Assembly (NCBI RefSeq): GCF_020184175.1
Contig: NC_065530.1
Span: 63,589,260-63,653,259 of the forward strand
Source: Aphis gossypii
Lineage: Eukaryota > Arthropoda > Insecta > Hemiptera > Aphididae
Direction of reading: 5' to 3'
DNA: 64,000 bases
Below are positions 38,641 through 53,100 of the stretch, one piece after another; positions within the stretch are counted from its first letter, which is position 1; every line of letters starts with the position of its first letter. The notes under the pieces are model-generated. The model had not been told where the DNA came from, did no database searches, and saw nothing but the letters and a program-made list of their open reading frames with translations. The position numbers and the translations under genes are program-made.

Positions 38641-39359
38641 CCTCTTCGATAAACGCAATAATAATAAAATAAGAAGTGTGTTTATGGTGTGCAGTGCAAT
38701 CAATCAAATTTTGTACACGCGAACTGACATATTTAATTTATGTCCTTCCAGTGGTGGTTTATAGGGAAATAAATATCGTACACGGACTGTGGATTGTGGT
38801 TGGCACAGATACACCACTTGATGACACTATAAATATGTTTATTCTACGTAATCCTTACCTACATATATTTTACACCGTATAATTTTTATTGACGATTACA
38901 AGCCGAGTTCCCAAATAGAATATATTGTTCCATCAAACAATATAATACAAGCGTAAGTGCGTAAATGTACGTTTAAAAAACGTCCGCGGTGGTACCTAAC
39001 GAGTATAATAAATTAAATCCTGGGGGTGATAATTGGGTGATTTTAATGATCATTCATTATTCCTACAAATAATTTATAGAGCATGCGATTTTAATGCGTA
39101 ATATATCACCCATATTTTTTTTTACTCTATAAAATATTATTGTCTGTGAAACCAGTAGTGGCAAATTTTCATTTTTGAACGGTGACCTATATATATTATT
39201 ATATTTATAGTTTATTCGCCCGATCGGCAATCCGTTTTTATGCCATAGTGTGGGCTGACCAGCACTTACACATGGCTGTGTCACGAGAGCCTATACAGCG
39301 AAGGTGGTGCGGTTAACTCAATACCGCCAATACCGTCTCATCCGGTCGAATCGCGTGAT

Positions 39360-39389
39360 CGTAGCGTAACAGCTGCAGCTGTAGCTACG
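39360..39389. promoter_or_regulatory. Palindrome with overlapping E-boxes
   Basis: ACAGCTGCAGCTGT (39,369-39,382) is a perfect 14-base palindrome holding two overlapping CAGCTG E-boxes. The flanks CGTAGC and GCTACG extend the symmetry with a small bulge, giving about 30 bases of near-dyad sequence in a CpG-rich patch. CAGCTG is the known core for class I/II bHLH dimers. Whether this copy is used is unknown. Confidence 0.5.
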
Positions 39390-41877
39390 AAAGCATCACA
39401 CTCGGATATTCTCATATATAAATTACACAATATACGCGTACTTACAAGCCACAGCCGGCTATTTTATATTTTATTTTATTTTACGATAAACCGGCGCCGT
39501 TACAACATTATAAAGCATGGTTTGGACGGGAAAAAAATTGTCGCCCGGACAAGTAGGCCGCAATCGCGATCGCATGTACGAGAAAAAAGTGTAAAAACTG
39601 CCAATAACAGCGCGATCGGTAGACACGTGTCGACCCGAGTCATAATGAACGTTGTCGAAGGGACCATAGTTACTAGATTTTTTTTTTAATCGTCTATGGA
39701 TGAGGTTTAATCGCACACAATATATTATTATTACATATTATATGTGTTTATGTACGCGAACAACACACGACAGCCGTTGTGCCGTTCTGCAGGTGTCACC
39801 TTGCCCGTGCATCGAGACGTCTGTCCCTGTTTTGTTCGTGTGCGTCTCTCTCTTTCTGTCATTATTAGCACACATATCGAATAGGTCGTATACTATATAC
39901 GCATAATAATACTATTACAGTGTAGGTACTACGTATATATGTAAAATCGCCCGGCAAAGTGGAAATTGGTCGACCGCATCCCGAGGACGTTTATTATAAT
40001 ATTATTATTGTCCGCTGCAGATCTTGTGTTATTATATATACGCATATCATATCCGATCTGTGCTAAATAAACGTATACATTATTGCGTTATGCAAATCAA
40101 AACGTCTGCGTAGGCGTGAACCGACAGTTAACTAGCACAACTCTATAATCGCGTACAGAGATCGATACGAATTCGTTTGAACGCGACAAACAAAATTTAT
40201 TTTTATGACCACACACTTCGAGTTTTGTGTAAATATATGACATTACACAGTATTGGTTTTTTGCGAGTTTGAAATACTGGTACAGTCATATACGCGCAGT
40301 AATTCAATACCGTATATATATGGGTATATTATAAAGCTTACGACTTAAAAAAAAAAATAAATACACAACTACAAATTTATACACAGGCCCCCTGTGGCCA
40401 ACTCGACATTTGTTAAGTTTCGGTATACGCCATAATACAAGTGTATATATGTGCACTGTGTATAAAAACAATAAAAAACAGAATTTGACATGTGACGTAA
40501 ATGCTCTGTGATTTAATTACAGTAACTTTTATATAGTTGAATATGTGTCATGAATCATGATCTCAATTATTGTCGAAATTATATAGTCATTACTCATTAC
40601 AATATATATAATATCATTATACTGCTTAGCTGTGTGAGAACGACGGTTATGGTTTGCGACAGATCTGAAATATAGATAAAGAGAGGGAGAGAGAGTAATA
40701 TAATCATAATTATAAAATGTGTGTACCTAATCGAAGTTGACGGTTTCGAATACATTAATTCTGCACTGCAGCATTATTTAAGAAAACGTCACACCAACGA
40801 CAATTTGTTATCTCTGATTGTCTGACACGTGGAGTATGGATAACAATGAGTTAAATCTGTCAAAACGCAAAATCGGTTTTTAGAGGTTTAAAGCCAATAA
40901 CAGCTAAATCGCACGCATAAATGAAAACACTATTTTTGAAATCATCTCACAGTGATTTTTTCCTAAAATCGTTCTTACTTGTTAGTAAAAATCTATATTA
41001 TTATAGATGTCTTAAATCTATAAAATTAACCTTTTCATCATGTGCGACATGATTCTACAAAAAATACTTTATTAGTGACGTCCTATTAGTCATGCCAATG
41101 TTATTATATACTTAATCTGAGTTTATATATCTGGTGAGAATCAGTTATAAGTATAGAATTAAGTCGACCGCTTAGAGTACAATATGTAATATTATAATAT
41201 GACCCGTGCATCGCCGTTCATGAAACAAAATAAAAATATTCAGTTACATAGCTATGCAGGTTATAACCTCGATCTACGGGCAACAGTGAACACAATAACG
41301 TCGTTTGTTTAGCAGAGCGGCGCGTTTTTGAATTTTCGAAGGGCATCCGTCTCCGCCGTTGTCATCTATACAACCGCCGCCGTATATTATACGAAGTATA
41401 TATACACTAAAGTGTCAGGAAAATATTCACGGTGACGTCATTGCACGCGGACGACAGCCCCTGATGATCGAATATAATATTCCACAAAACATCACTCGAG
41501 TTGATTTATTATACCACGCCGCCCTGAGCCGCGAACCGTCGCCACCGCGGTAATCGTATCATATTATTATAAATATATAAACGCAACGACCGAGTGTGTA
41601 CTTAAAGATAAAGGGTATATGGATTAGGATAGGAGTTGGCGTATTATATGCACACAAAATGATATGATGATGTGTGCTCAAAATTTCAAGGGCAGAAAAA
41701 GCTTTTTTTGCCTCGTAAAAATGTTGAGTATAAAATTCAATCGGACGCAGTAGATCCAGGTGGTTCGGATTTTTTTTTTTTTTTAATCGTTAAAAGACTC
41801 CTAATTGCCAAATTACTTTTCGATGACTTGTGACGTTCGACCATATTTTTTTTCAAATAGTGACAAAAACTAGCAGG

Positions 41878-41914
41878 ACACACGCACACACACACACACA
41901 CATATACACACACA
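41878..41914 (+). repeat. (CA)n microsatellite, interrupted
   Basis: Two CA tracts (about 41,885-41,902 and 41,907-41,913) separated by TATA, preceded by ACACG. Confidence 0.85.
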
Positions 41915-44900
41915 GAAAAGCGCGATTCCTATTATACTGGTGATATAATATATTATTATCATCATCATGTGTGCGTATGTGTATTTTATTGCAGACATGT
42001 GTGTCGAGTGTCGCATGAGAAAACCCGATAGTGCATGGGTGGCGGAGTTCGGCAGACCTTGTAAAAACTAATGATCTGAATTATATAATAACACATATTA
42101 TACTCGGGGTACTGAATTGTAGTCTGGAAAAAAAAACACGCGTCGTGTGGAGATAACATTTCTGACAGGACCCTGCAGTGTGTTGAGGGGTATAAGAGTA
42201 AATACATACGCTCGTTTCGCTACGCTTACAGAAAATCTGGGAGCATTATTATCGTAAATAATTAGAAACCGACGATAAACAATATCTCGAGCGGAGCTAT
42301 TGCTGTAATGCGTTCTAATAAGGGTCATAGTATGTGTGCTGACGAAGAAGGTTTTTACAATATTTTTCGCACCGGTCATCGTCGATGATGTTTATTTGAC
42401 AATATTGCTCAAATTCAAGAAACTTAACAGAGAAAACGACTTCTTCGCTGATCGAGTGAATTCGATTTCCGATCAATAATAAAAAATGTATACATATGGT
42501 ATTATACATAAAGATGACGAGTCTATGCAATATTCTTGGAGGTTTATTTATTTCAATGCATCTGAGAAAAGAAGGAGAACAGAAAAACAGAATCGCTAGA
42601 CCAATAAATAATAATTTTACATTGGTATACAATTCTCAGCGCGCGTTCTTAACGTATAAAATAACTAACACTAACTCTGCGGTGTATATACAATATACTC
42701 AGTGATATATTACCAAAAATATACGTTTATTATCATTAGTATCCTTTTCACGTAATAACAACAATAAAAAATAAGTATCTTATCATAGTAAAAAAAAATG
42801 TTTCCAGCCTTCTCTCGAATTAATATTTTCTCTTAAGACTCGTTATATAAATGAAATAGAAGTATAGTTTTGTAATTGAACAAGGTTATTTTTGAATATT
42901 TCTTGAAGTAATTGTCAACAATTCAAAAATTTTGAAAATTATATCGTAATTTCAATTGACTTTTACTTATAATTTAAATTTAGTTAATTTAAATTATTTG
43001 GTGTTAAAAATGTTCTTTATAGTGTTACACCTAATTATTTGAAAGAGTATAATATAAACAATATTTATATTATGATAGATATTTTTTAAATGAATAAAAA
43101 ATAATGGTTGGTAACTATGGAGTTTATGAATTCTCAACTTTGATTTGCTTATTGATTCTCAAGATATATTTTCAAGAATCACATGCTATTTATTAAGTAG
43201 GTTTCGTCTGGGAATACAAAAATTACCAATAATGACAGACTATATTTTTTATTTAACTAAAAATATAATATAATATAATATATTATGTAACGTATATTTC
43301 GTTCATATTTCATGTTTTTTAATAGATATTTTGACAAAAATAAGAAGGAATATAAGTATTTACATATTTTGAATTTTTTATTACCTAAAAATCTGTGACT
43401 TAATAATAAGTATAATAGGTATACTATGTGGTCATACTACACTATGCCTACTAGTCGCCACTGAATAGATTACTTACATAATTACAACGGATACTAAACC
43501 GGAAGAAAAGACTATACGATTGTCGAAAATTATAAATAAATGTATACTCGAGATGACCGATCTCCCTACAGTTGTGTATCCAACTCAATTCGTACCGTTT
43601 TTCGACCGCATTATAATATATTTACTCCCATCATATTGTAATATTATTGTCACCCTTAATTCCGTACAAGTCACGCCATCAAAAACAAAAAGGTCACACA
43701 ACAACAGTGTAATCAGTCGAGGTCGTAGGTGGGATTGGTTTTTTAATTTTTAATTTTGTTCTTTAGCGGACGAACGTCGCCGTCGCGGTCATCGCGTAAA
43801 ACATCATCATAATATACACACGTCACACATATACATATCGTAACCACTTCCTGAAATCGATATTTTCATGAAGATTTTTCCATTTAATGAAATAGAAACG
43901 GTCTTTTCACAGTTTGTCAATTACAAAAAAATTTGCGAAATGTCACTTTTACATTAATAGTTACTCTAATTATTTGACATCATAAAAATTAATTTTTTCT
44001 GAATGACTAACATTGGTTTTGTAAAACAAAACATTTACATACCATCATACAGAACATTTTGTGCTTACTTATTATTATTTTATAATTTATTATTCTTGTT
44101 TGTCTACTACATAAGGTTGTGTACATAATATTATATTAAAGATAAGTTTTATTATACATACTATATTTAATAATTATTGAAGTCATACTTACAAAAATAA
44201 AATTTACTTTTAAACTTTTTCTATAACTAATTTTTATTTAACAAAGTATTAAAATAAAGCTATTTTTATTTTATGAAATGGATAACTTTTTACGAAAAGA
44301 CTGCTTTTATAAATTACCTATGACATAAACTTATTTTAAATTGTACTCGAATACCCATATGAATGCAGTGATGTACGATGATATTATTTTATTTAACAAG
44401 CGTTAAATAAAACCTTTAGTAATCAAGTTACTTAAATCTTAAAAAAAGTACATAATTTTAATGATAACAATTACAATATATTAAAATGTATTTATAAAAT
44501 AAAAATGTATTGTAATAAGATAATAATTCGATATGCCCAAAACATGTGCATATCCTTTTAAACCGCAACCGATCATTCCTTTAATAACTATATGGGCCGG
44601 ACCATCTAAAATACGAGTGCTTTTGTTAAAAACAAAAAAAAATAATAAAATTTTTACGAAAAAAACCTGATAAATCGTTTTAGATTGAGTACTTAATTTT
44701 AAAAATTAATATCTAGTACTCATTTAATGTACAAGACATATTATTGTCATTTAACACGATAAATGTTAAATTTTTTATTTTTTGATCGGCATGTGCCGCT
44801 TACCTATAGCTTACGCCGACCAGTGATTTGACTGATTGTATATCCCGTGTATGATGTCATATACGGATAATTAAACCCGTAACTGATTATATTATGATAT

Positions 44901-45328
44901 ATGTATATGACTAAAGGTAAATATTGTGATTACAATGATACTTGTCGCACTGCACATACGAAAACTCTAAAAAAAAGCATTTGTTGTTTTCGGCGGGGCC
45001 CGTCGAATAACATAATAAAATATATCATAATATTTTATACTCTCCATTAAATTAAACGTTTCGTCGTTTAGGAGTATTCGTCGAATCACAATTTCATATA
45101 GATAATTGTGATATGACTGTTAAAATATATACCTATGAATATATAACACATGTTTATCGTACTCGGTATATGTCGTTGCAATATTGAATATAAAATACGA
45201 ACATTAATACATAATGATATATATAGATAGAATATTTTAGTGAAATCAGTAAAATAACAAAATCACGTACTTGGAATTAACCATTACTATATAATATGTG
45301 TAACGGAATAGTAAAGGGTATATAGTAT

Positions 45329-45363
45329 GACCCCTCCCCCCCCATCAAAGCGCCATGCCACTG
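45329..45363 (-). mobile_element. hAT-like terminal sequence
   Basis: Read on the minus strand this starts CAGTGGCATGGCG and continues to a run of eight Gs, then GAGGGG. The CAGTGGCG-type terminus followed closely by a G run is a pattern I associate with hAT-family nonautonomous elements in insects. The opposite terminus was not located, so only one end is claimed. Confidence 0.4.
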
Positions 45364-46794
45364 CAGATAAAACGAAAACGCGCGAGGAATTATATTGATA
45401 ATAATATTTTATAATTGTTAGTATAGGTAGGTAATTTTTATGAAAACTATACTTTTTACCCGTGAAAACACTGCAAACAACGTTATACTATATTCTCGTG
45501 CGTACGCCTATATAATATTTTACATATTTTACAATAATATGTTTACGCGAAAATCGTTCAGAGTTACGTAACATCAGTAAGTTTAGTTCTATATAGCTCC
45601 CCTACACCGCTCGCACCGACGCAAACCTATAAAATGCGTTATAATAATAACATATGACAGTGCATATTATTTACACTATATTGGTAAACTTTGACGCACG
45701 CGCGATGTCGTCGAGAATTGATTAGATTTTTCGAGGTATTATCGCATCGGCAGGCCGTCCAAGGTCGCTAAGCTCAAAAATTCAATGTTATACTCATGAT
45801 TTCGTCACCGGCGTGAATAATAAAAGTATATTACGACCGATTCTACAAAACCAATGAATACATGACGTTTATTATTGTCCAAATCGTATATATATATATA
45901 CGTAATATACGATACAAAGGTGTTACTATCGTATTATATAGGTATTGTGTTATTTATTTATTTATTTTTCTAGTTTTTGGCAAACACGCACGTCGCGTGT
46001 CATTCTCAGGTACGACTCGAATTAACTACTGTTTGCTTTAAATTGCTCAAGGGCAGTCTTTTCCCATAAAAGTCCAAGGTTACATGAAGCCAAAGTTTAT
46101 TCGAACCAATACCCGACGAAATCGTAATAGCTAAAACCTCATTTGACACGATAGTAAAATAAAAAAAAAATATCTGATTTCATTGTGAAAACAACATAAT
46201 ATAATATTTTATATATACGAAGTTCACCAGTCCGAATCGGTTTTACACGATGATTTTTTTTTGTTTTTTTTTTTTGCGTCCACTAAAAAAATAATATAAT
46301 ATAACCAAACGTGAATAAAATTCTTTTTCCTCCTATAATATACCCTATTCTTAAGTCCTCCGTTAAAAAAGGAAAACTCCCGAGAATTCAGCAGGGAAGA
46401 GTGTTGGGACTGTAAAAACACAGTTGTATCATAAAGTAGAAAACTATTTAATTGGCTCTGGCTATATATACTATGGACATAATAATAACGGAGGTGCTCT
46501 AATAGGGTATTATATCTACGAAAAAATAAATTCATGAATGAACTTGCCGGGGAGCCAGCTGGTTTTAATTATCGATTTAAGGATAAAAATATTATTGACA
46601 TTTTTTACGTTACTATAATATATATATATAACTTAACGACATACGTATTATTATATAATACTATATATGTATATACACATTATACATATGCAATGTAATA
46701 ATACGATAAAATTATACGCAGCCGGTCGATTTGTTTTGTGCGTATATAAATAGAGGAAGCTGTGAATAGAAATAAAAAAAATTTACCCGAAATA

Positions 46795-47010
46795 CATTGC
46801 TGCCGACCGTCGCACAGGTGTTTGAACTGTGTTTAATTCGTTGCTGGTGCCACAGCATAGGGACAGTGGACCAGAGCCAACGTCACTGCCGTTTTTAAAC
46901 GGCCGCCACGCCGTACATCGACCGGCGGAGACGATGTCGTTGAACTTTTTTCCATTTTTTATTTTTGGCGTGAAATGTAACACCGCAGTCACCGGATGGA
47001 CGCGCATATT
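46795..47010. other. CpG-rich island
   Basis: A compact GC- and CpG-rich segment between AT-rich flanks, with CGGCCGCCACGCCG at about 46,900 and CCGGCGGAGACG at about 46,921. It could be a promoter-proximal or enhancer element. No TATA/initiator pair and no spliceable exon was convincing. Confidence 0.4.
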
Positions 47011-47814
47011 ATAAAGCGCCACACGCGTATATATACTTATTGGTGGAAATTTGGGACCCATGCAACAATATTATTATTATTTTACTTCAATCGTTCTTTT
47101 TTTTCTACATTTGTACTTAAACTTCGGTTTTTAAGTTTCTACATAATGTACCCGCTGTACTTCAAAACATGGTAATTAGTATATGTTATACTATTATTAT
47201 ATGATCTTGAAACAAGAGGAAAAAAGGCTGAGGTATTTTTTTTTTCGTGCACAACTATTTTATTGTTTTCAACGTTTTCACTTTTACAACTGCAGAGTCC
47301 TTGTTTTGATAACACGGGTTATTACGAGATGCAGCAAAACACAATAAAATTATACAAAGAACATTAAAATCGTGCCAAACAGTGATCTATAACATTTGTT
47401 TGGTTGCAAATTAACGGTTTCGATAGTAATTCGACGTAAAAATTAAAATTAGCAAACACAACCACATTTTCATTTTTAAGGCTAGACTTTTGTATTTTTT
47501 CTATAGGCAACCACCAGCTTTTCATTGCATCAAACCATGTAAGAAAATGTGTCCGGTTATTATTGATATTAAAATTTAATAACATAATATATAGCACTGA
47601 TCACTGATGTTACAATCAAGCATGTCAGTATCACCAATAAATACTAAATAGATACTCGAGTAGAAATTAATTTTTATAAAAATATTATCTGAAAATATGT
47701 TTTGGCTTTGAAAGCGTTGATGCTCTTAATAAAATGTAATAAACTATATGTCTTTAAACTTATAATTTTATGTAGCTACTCAATAGTTACCCGTACGTAC
47801 AGTATAAAAATATT

Positions 47815-48460
47815 AAAATTAACTAGTTAGATTAATAAAGAGCTTGTAGTAGCGTGATTTTCAACCAACCAATATAAGCAAACCTGGACAAGTTTTTTCA
47901 TTTTTGACAACTAGTTCAAGTTACTTCAAAAATTAATAAAGGTAGAATACAAATTAGTTTTTGACATTTTCCAAATTTTTAATTTAGTTAGAAGTCAGTT
48001 TGTTTAAAATAATAACTTAAGTTAGAGTAAAAGTTAGAAATTAATTATTTTTCTTTTGTTTAAAATATAAATTTAAAAACTTGTTTGTTCAAATGTAAAT
48101 AATAAGTTATTATTTAACTTGAATTATTGATAACGATTGAAAAATAAAACTAAACTACTAATAATTGGATCAAAAGCTCCAAGTAGGCAAGTAATAATTA
48201 AAGATATAAACTATATTTACAGGGTAAAGTCGTGGTTATCATGTTTGCATTATTATATATAAAATGTCAAGAATACTGAACATTTGTTAGATATTTTAAA
48301 AAAAAAAATAACTAAAACAATAATAAATTAATTTTGTTTTTAACGAGTTAGATTAGAATTATTTTACAGATTCAATTAAACTAGTTAAGTTAAGTTAGAA
48401 AGTTATTATGAATTAAGATTAACTAGTTAGTGGCATAGTTAAAGTGGCTGAGTGCCCAGC
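47815..48460. repeat. AAGTTA / AACTAGTTA repeat cluster, possible MITE
   Basis: AACTAGTT occurs near both borders (47,821; 47,914; 48,377; 48,420), with many AAGTTA(G) units between (for example 48,003-48,035 and 48,383-48,400). The right border continues TTAGTGGCATAGTTAAAGTG, recalling hAT-type CAGTGGC termini. Clustered short subterminal repeats are typical of hAT-derived elements. The left terminus is unclear, so this is a tentative call. Confidence 0.35.
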
Positions 48461-50166
48461 TTTGAATATAAGTATATTACATACTATTTAGCTAGTATAT
48501 TGAATAATAGTAAATATAAAGCCATTATTCCAGAACATATTATTTATTTTATCAATAATATTATACATTTTATATTTCCATACGTGTCCTTTCTGCTACA
48601 AATGACTGCTCTTCGTGGTAACAATGTATTTAAATCCTCGAGATTACGAAACGCTCGCCTTGATATAATAGCTCCTTTATTTGTTATCATAAATCCATAA
48701 ACTATGTATACACTAGACGTCTATTTTATTTTGTTAAGTCCGTAGAAAAATTTTTTGTTGAGCAAAATTACATTTTAGTATATTAGAGAATAGATATTAT
48801 TATTTTAAAATAGGTACATGTTTGATTTCAAAGTAATAACAAATATACTCCGTTGACATATATATTACAGATTTTGTGTGTGTATGTGATTACGTAACGA
48901 TATTTTTTATAGTCGAAAAATAAATAAATGTATATTGTAAATATAACAATAAAATACATATTTTTTTCATCCATGCCAAAATTAAATTTGATTTATGATC
49001 GGAACGAACACGAATAGCTATTTATTTTGACAATTTGTTATTACTATTAAAATCATATTTTGATATTACTTATTACTCTATTGAATAAATTAAAAATTTT
49101 CTGTGAAAAAATATCACAAATTCTATATCATATAATAATCGTCTTTTTAAGCTCTTTGTGGTCTTTAATACTTTGATACAGCCACCCTGTAGGTACGCAT
49201 AAATAAATAGGTAATGTTGTTGATATGTAAAATTTATATATATTTAAAACAAAAATTGAATTTCGTAATAACTTGAGTTCTGAAATTAATCGGAGCAAAT
49301 GTCTATTTATAAAATTAATTTTATAATTTTCTATCTGCTGGTATACAGTGTTAAATTGTAGCGTAATCACATATAATTTTTTTTTTAAATTAATTGATAA
49401 ATCTAATGTTAGAATACCAATTAAAGTTTATTTGAAGGACACTTTTTTAGTATTATTTCTTAACTCATACTCATTACAGTTGTAAATGCGTACAATACTA
49501 AATGTTTACTGGCACGAAATTTAGCATTAAATCGACTAGTCCTGGGTAAAATCAATTTAAGATTTAATTAGGTTGCATTAATAGGTGTAGGTATAGAAAT
49601 TAATTTAATTTATATTATTATGCAGCGTTTATATTGTTTATATAATAATTTTAAATAGGTCATAGGACCTTAAGAAGCCTGATATGTTTATTTACTTGGA
49701 TTTATTTTTATAAACGTTCGTCACGTATTTCATTTCAATTCGATTTTTGTACAAACATATGTGAAATTAATTCGAAATTGTAAGTGTATTTATTTAAGGT
49801 ACGTGTTCCGCGTATAATTTTCATAGTCATTTCAATTTTGACGTCAATTTATTTTTTATCTAAAACCATACCGCTTATAAAAATTTAATATCAGGTTTTT
49901 CTACAAAAATAACAGTGTAGTGAGTTACCTTTCCAGTGAGATCTACGAATTGCATGTTATTCTCGAGAAGACTAAATACGGGAAAATATGAATAGTATAT
50001 ATCTATTACCAACAGGGTAAAAGTGCTAGTATTAATTTTTGACGATTTTTAAATTTTTATAAAAGCCATTTGTTTGGAACCTTAACAAAAAAATAAATAA
50101 TGTTTCCTCATGAATAAAAGAAAACTACAAAAATTAAAAAATTTTAAATGTTGATAAATATTAATG

Positions 50167-50187
50167 TTATTATTATTATTATTATTA
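50167..50187 (+). repeat. (TTA)n microsatellite
   Basis: Seven perfect TTA units followed by the common GGTAGGTA phrase. Confidence 0.85.
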
Positions 50188-53100
50188 GGTAGGTATGTTT
50201 AATTAATAAATACCAAATTATTTTAAAAAGTACTAGAAATATTACACTTTTTTACCTTACAAACAATAAATTAGATATAATTTGGAAAAAAATCACTGAT
50301 GAGAATCCCGTCTAAATGTGAATTTGTGCTTTTTCAATAATAATAGTATATCATTATATATGGCAATTTTTCTATCTTAAATTTAGAATATAATTTTAGA
50401 AGTGATAAATGCAGGTTATTATATTATAATTATAGTTTAAACTGTTTAAATACTAAAGACAAAAATAATATGTGTATATTGTAGTTTAATGTAGGTAGTA
50501 TAAATAGTAATAACTAATAAAATAAGTAAAGTTTTCCTTACAAATTGTCGATAATACAACGTAACGTAATAAGTATTGATGTAATGAACATTAATACAGT
50601 ATATATATATTATTCATAGGTACCTATGATAATGTATTTAATATTATGTAAATAATGTAATAATTAATATACACCTCGGCGTGAACGCGTACATCAATAA
50701 AATAATAATATTTTTTATGTGAAACGCATACATGAAGAATAAAACAAAAGTAATATTCCGAAATACTTAACATGAAAAAGAGTAACCTTGATATTATATG
50801 TTTAAATTTACTTCGAGACCGTGAAGATCAGACCCTTGCGGGGGCGCAGTAATAATATTATAGTATAAGCGCTGTAATACAGGGTTTTTTCTCGGTAATA
50901 TTTAAATCAACTTTTACTATTCAATGACAACGTTTGTTTAAATCGTTATATGATGTACATTCAAATAATATATTTCTGCACATTTTTTTTATCGTAGTAT
51001 GTAGATATAGTCCCGGATCTGAAGATGATCGTCTTTCAGTCGTTATCAGACGCGTGTGCACCTCATATACTATGTAATATAATATTATGATGAGTAGATG
51101 AGCACGTGTCCGAAAACGTAAAACGATTACAAAATTGAGTCGAAGATGAGTAAAATAAAACACCACAAAATCGTTTGATTTGCCCTTTGTTAGTTCGACG
51201 CTTATTAAAGATAAATCTGACCGCACACTAGTGTGCGCATCGCGATAACCACGTGACGGCAGATTACGTGATATATTATAATATTATGTAATATACAGCG
51301 GATGTATTCGTTTTCATAGAACTCTTAGCCACAATCGCGGATGACGAGTACGTTATTTACACATAATATTATAATAATCACAATTACAATATAAATAAGA
51401 TATAACAGCAGTTTAAACGTCTCACGCGATGCCTATTTATAAATTTAATTTCAATATCTAGAAGTCCAAAAATTACCCGCCGACGGTTTTTCACCAAGAG
51501 TGTAGGTGTAGCTCTTTACGCCTCCCTCATTTTTTATCTTCAATTTTGGATTCTGTTCAAAACCATTAACATAATAAATTGGAAGCGTTTATAACCATTT
51601 TTCGCTCATATTCACTACGCCGATAAAATAAATTGTTAGCACAAATAGATGATTTCGAAGATTGCAAGTACCGCCGCGTCTGTTGCGATCAAATTACAGT
51701 ACTGGTGGTAAAGTTCGATTCGTTTCACGTTATCATTATATTTAGCAGCTTCCGGTAGCGACGGCATTACAACTAAATCCTGACCCTGCTCGTGTCAATA
51801 TTATATAATCCTCCCCTGAATATATTAAAATGTCATCATCGTTAAACCTTTTCTCTATAATAAATCTTGTGTTATTTCAGAATCTAATCCGGTAGTCGTT
51901 ATCATTATATTGTTTTAATAAAGGCAGTATTGGTACTAGCAAATAATAAATGCATATTAGACGATATACGTGAATAGTATACATCGCAATAATAATTCTT
52001 TCGATTGACTATCGTATTATTGTGACATAAAAACAATATTTGCACACTGTGGGAACTGAGAATATCGTTTACCGGTCATAAAGGACGAAATAATCAAATA
52101 ATTTATTGCTTTATTGAACATCATATTTCGCACGACACCGCACAATATCGTTATTATCACTATTATCACTATCGTTTTTAAAATATTATGTATTATTGTT
52201 GTACATAACACATAATATTGTAATAAAACCGCTATAATAATAAGCGCGAGACATTCTAAATTATCCTGCAGTGTTTTGGATCATCAATCCGTTTAATATG
52301 CACTTAAAATACATGTTTTATATTATTTTATAACATGTATATGATATTATAGTGTGTAAATTATTATTGTTTTTGTTTTGAGTTCATAACGCCGAAAATG
52401 ACCTGAAATGTTTCGATAAAACTTGTTTTTTTTTCTCAGGAAAAAATAATTTTATAGCCGTTCGATAATTCACAACGCATACATTTTTTTCTTTTAAATA
52501 AAATTTACGCTTATATATACATCAAAAATGTATAAGTTCAAATTTTTCTGTAATCAACGCATAGTATAGACGTATTTATATACATACATTATGTCATTAT
52601 GAAAACAATTCGTACGTAAACATAATATTGGTAGATATTCTACTGGATACTGCGTAATTGAGAACCCATAGATGCTTTGGTAAATAAATGATATATTGTG
52701 ATGTACACTTTTAAATGCAGAGACGAGTTTGAAATTTCAAAACAACTTACACATCATGACGAAACGCCGGATATGATAGTTCCTTCAAGTCCCGTTTGAG
52801 GATACGAATAGCGTATATAATATAGTAATACTATAACGACTATATAACACTATACATACCTATATACAAAGACGTGTATAATAGTACTCTTGTGTGTGCG
52901 CGTAAGACAAATAAAGACGGTATATATTTAGCTAGGCTGGGGTCTTGAGCTGTGGCACGCGAATAAAAAATTCATCGCAAGTTCAAGGTTGGCGCCATCG
53001 TAAAAACGTGACGAGAAACGCTGCTACCGTACACATATAATAATATACTCAATGATATAATTTACTAAATATTATTTAATGTTATCGTAGATGATGCGGA

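Larger units (their letters stand above)
38641..42700. other. GC-richer mixed noncoding block
   Basis: No exon supported. CpG-rich patches lie at 39,280-39,410, 39,540-39,660, 39,760-39,850, 40,120-40,170 and 41,270-41,550. Open frames on both strands (for example 39,063-39,284 minus, 39,471-39,716 minus, 39,700-39,906 plus, 41,359-41,553 plus, 41,986-42,632 minus) overlap or abut one another and have no domain. A TGACGTCA full CRE-type site occurs at 41,433-41,440, and a GGGAGAGAGAG tract at 40,683-40,697. Confidence 0.5.
42701..47100. other. AT-rich stretch grading into GC-richer block
   Basis: 42,700-43,500 and 43,860-44,560 are AT-rich. CpG-richer segments occur at 43,740-43,830, 45,590-45,780, 45,985-46,120 and most clearly 46,795-47,010. 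The last has open frames on both strands (46,783-47,061 minus, 46,829-47,014 plus) that mirror each other, as expected of stop-poor GC-rich DNA. A CCAAGGTCG box is at 45,759-45,767. No exon was supported. Confidence 0.5.
47101..50800. other. AT-rich noncoding stretch
   Basis: No gene supported. It includes the AAGTTA repeat cluster, a CAGCCACCCTGTAGGT phrase at about 49,176-49,191 that resembles the end of the CAGGGTG elements, a TGACGTCA site (49,839-49,846) and a TTA microsatellite (50,167-50,187). The minus frame 49,128-49,370 (80 codons) contains CVPTGWLYQSIKDHKELKK, which looks protein-like, but I recognise no family. Confidence 0.5.

Noticed and set aside
41433..41440. TGACGTCA full CRE site (another at 49,839-49,846)
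   Set aside because: Two matches of an eight-base motif in 64 kb are close to chance expectation, and neither has a promoter beside it.
42098..42632. Two adjacent minus-strand frames of 93 and 105 codons
   Set aside because: They overlap in different frames, have no recognisable motif, and plus-strand frames of similar length overlap part of them.
46783..47061. Mirrored plus and minus frames over a CpG island
   Set aside because: Both strands are open over the same bases, which is expected for GC-rich DNA. There are no splice sites in phase and no domain.
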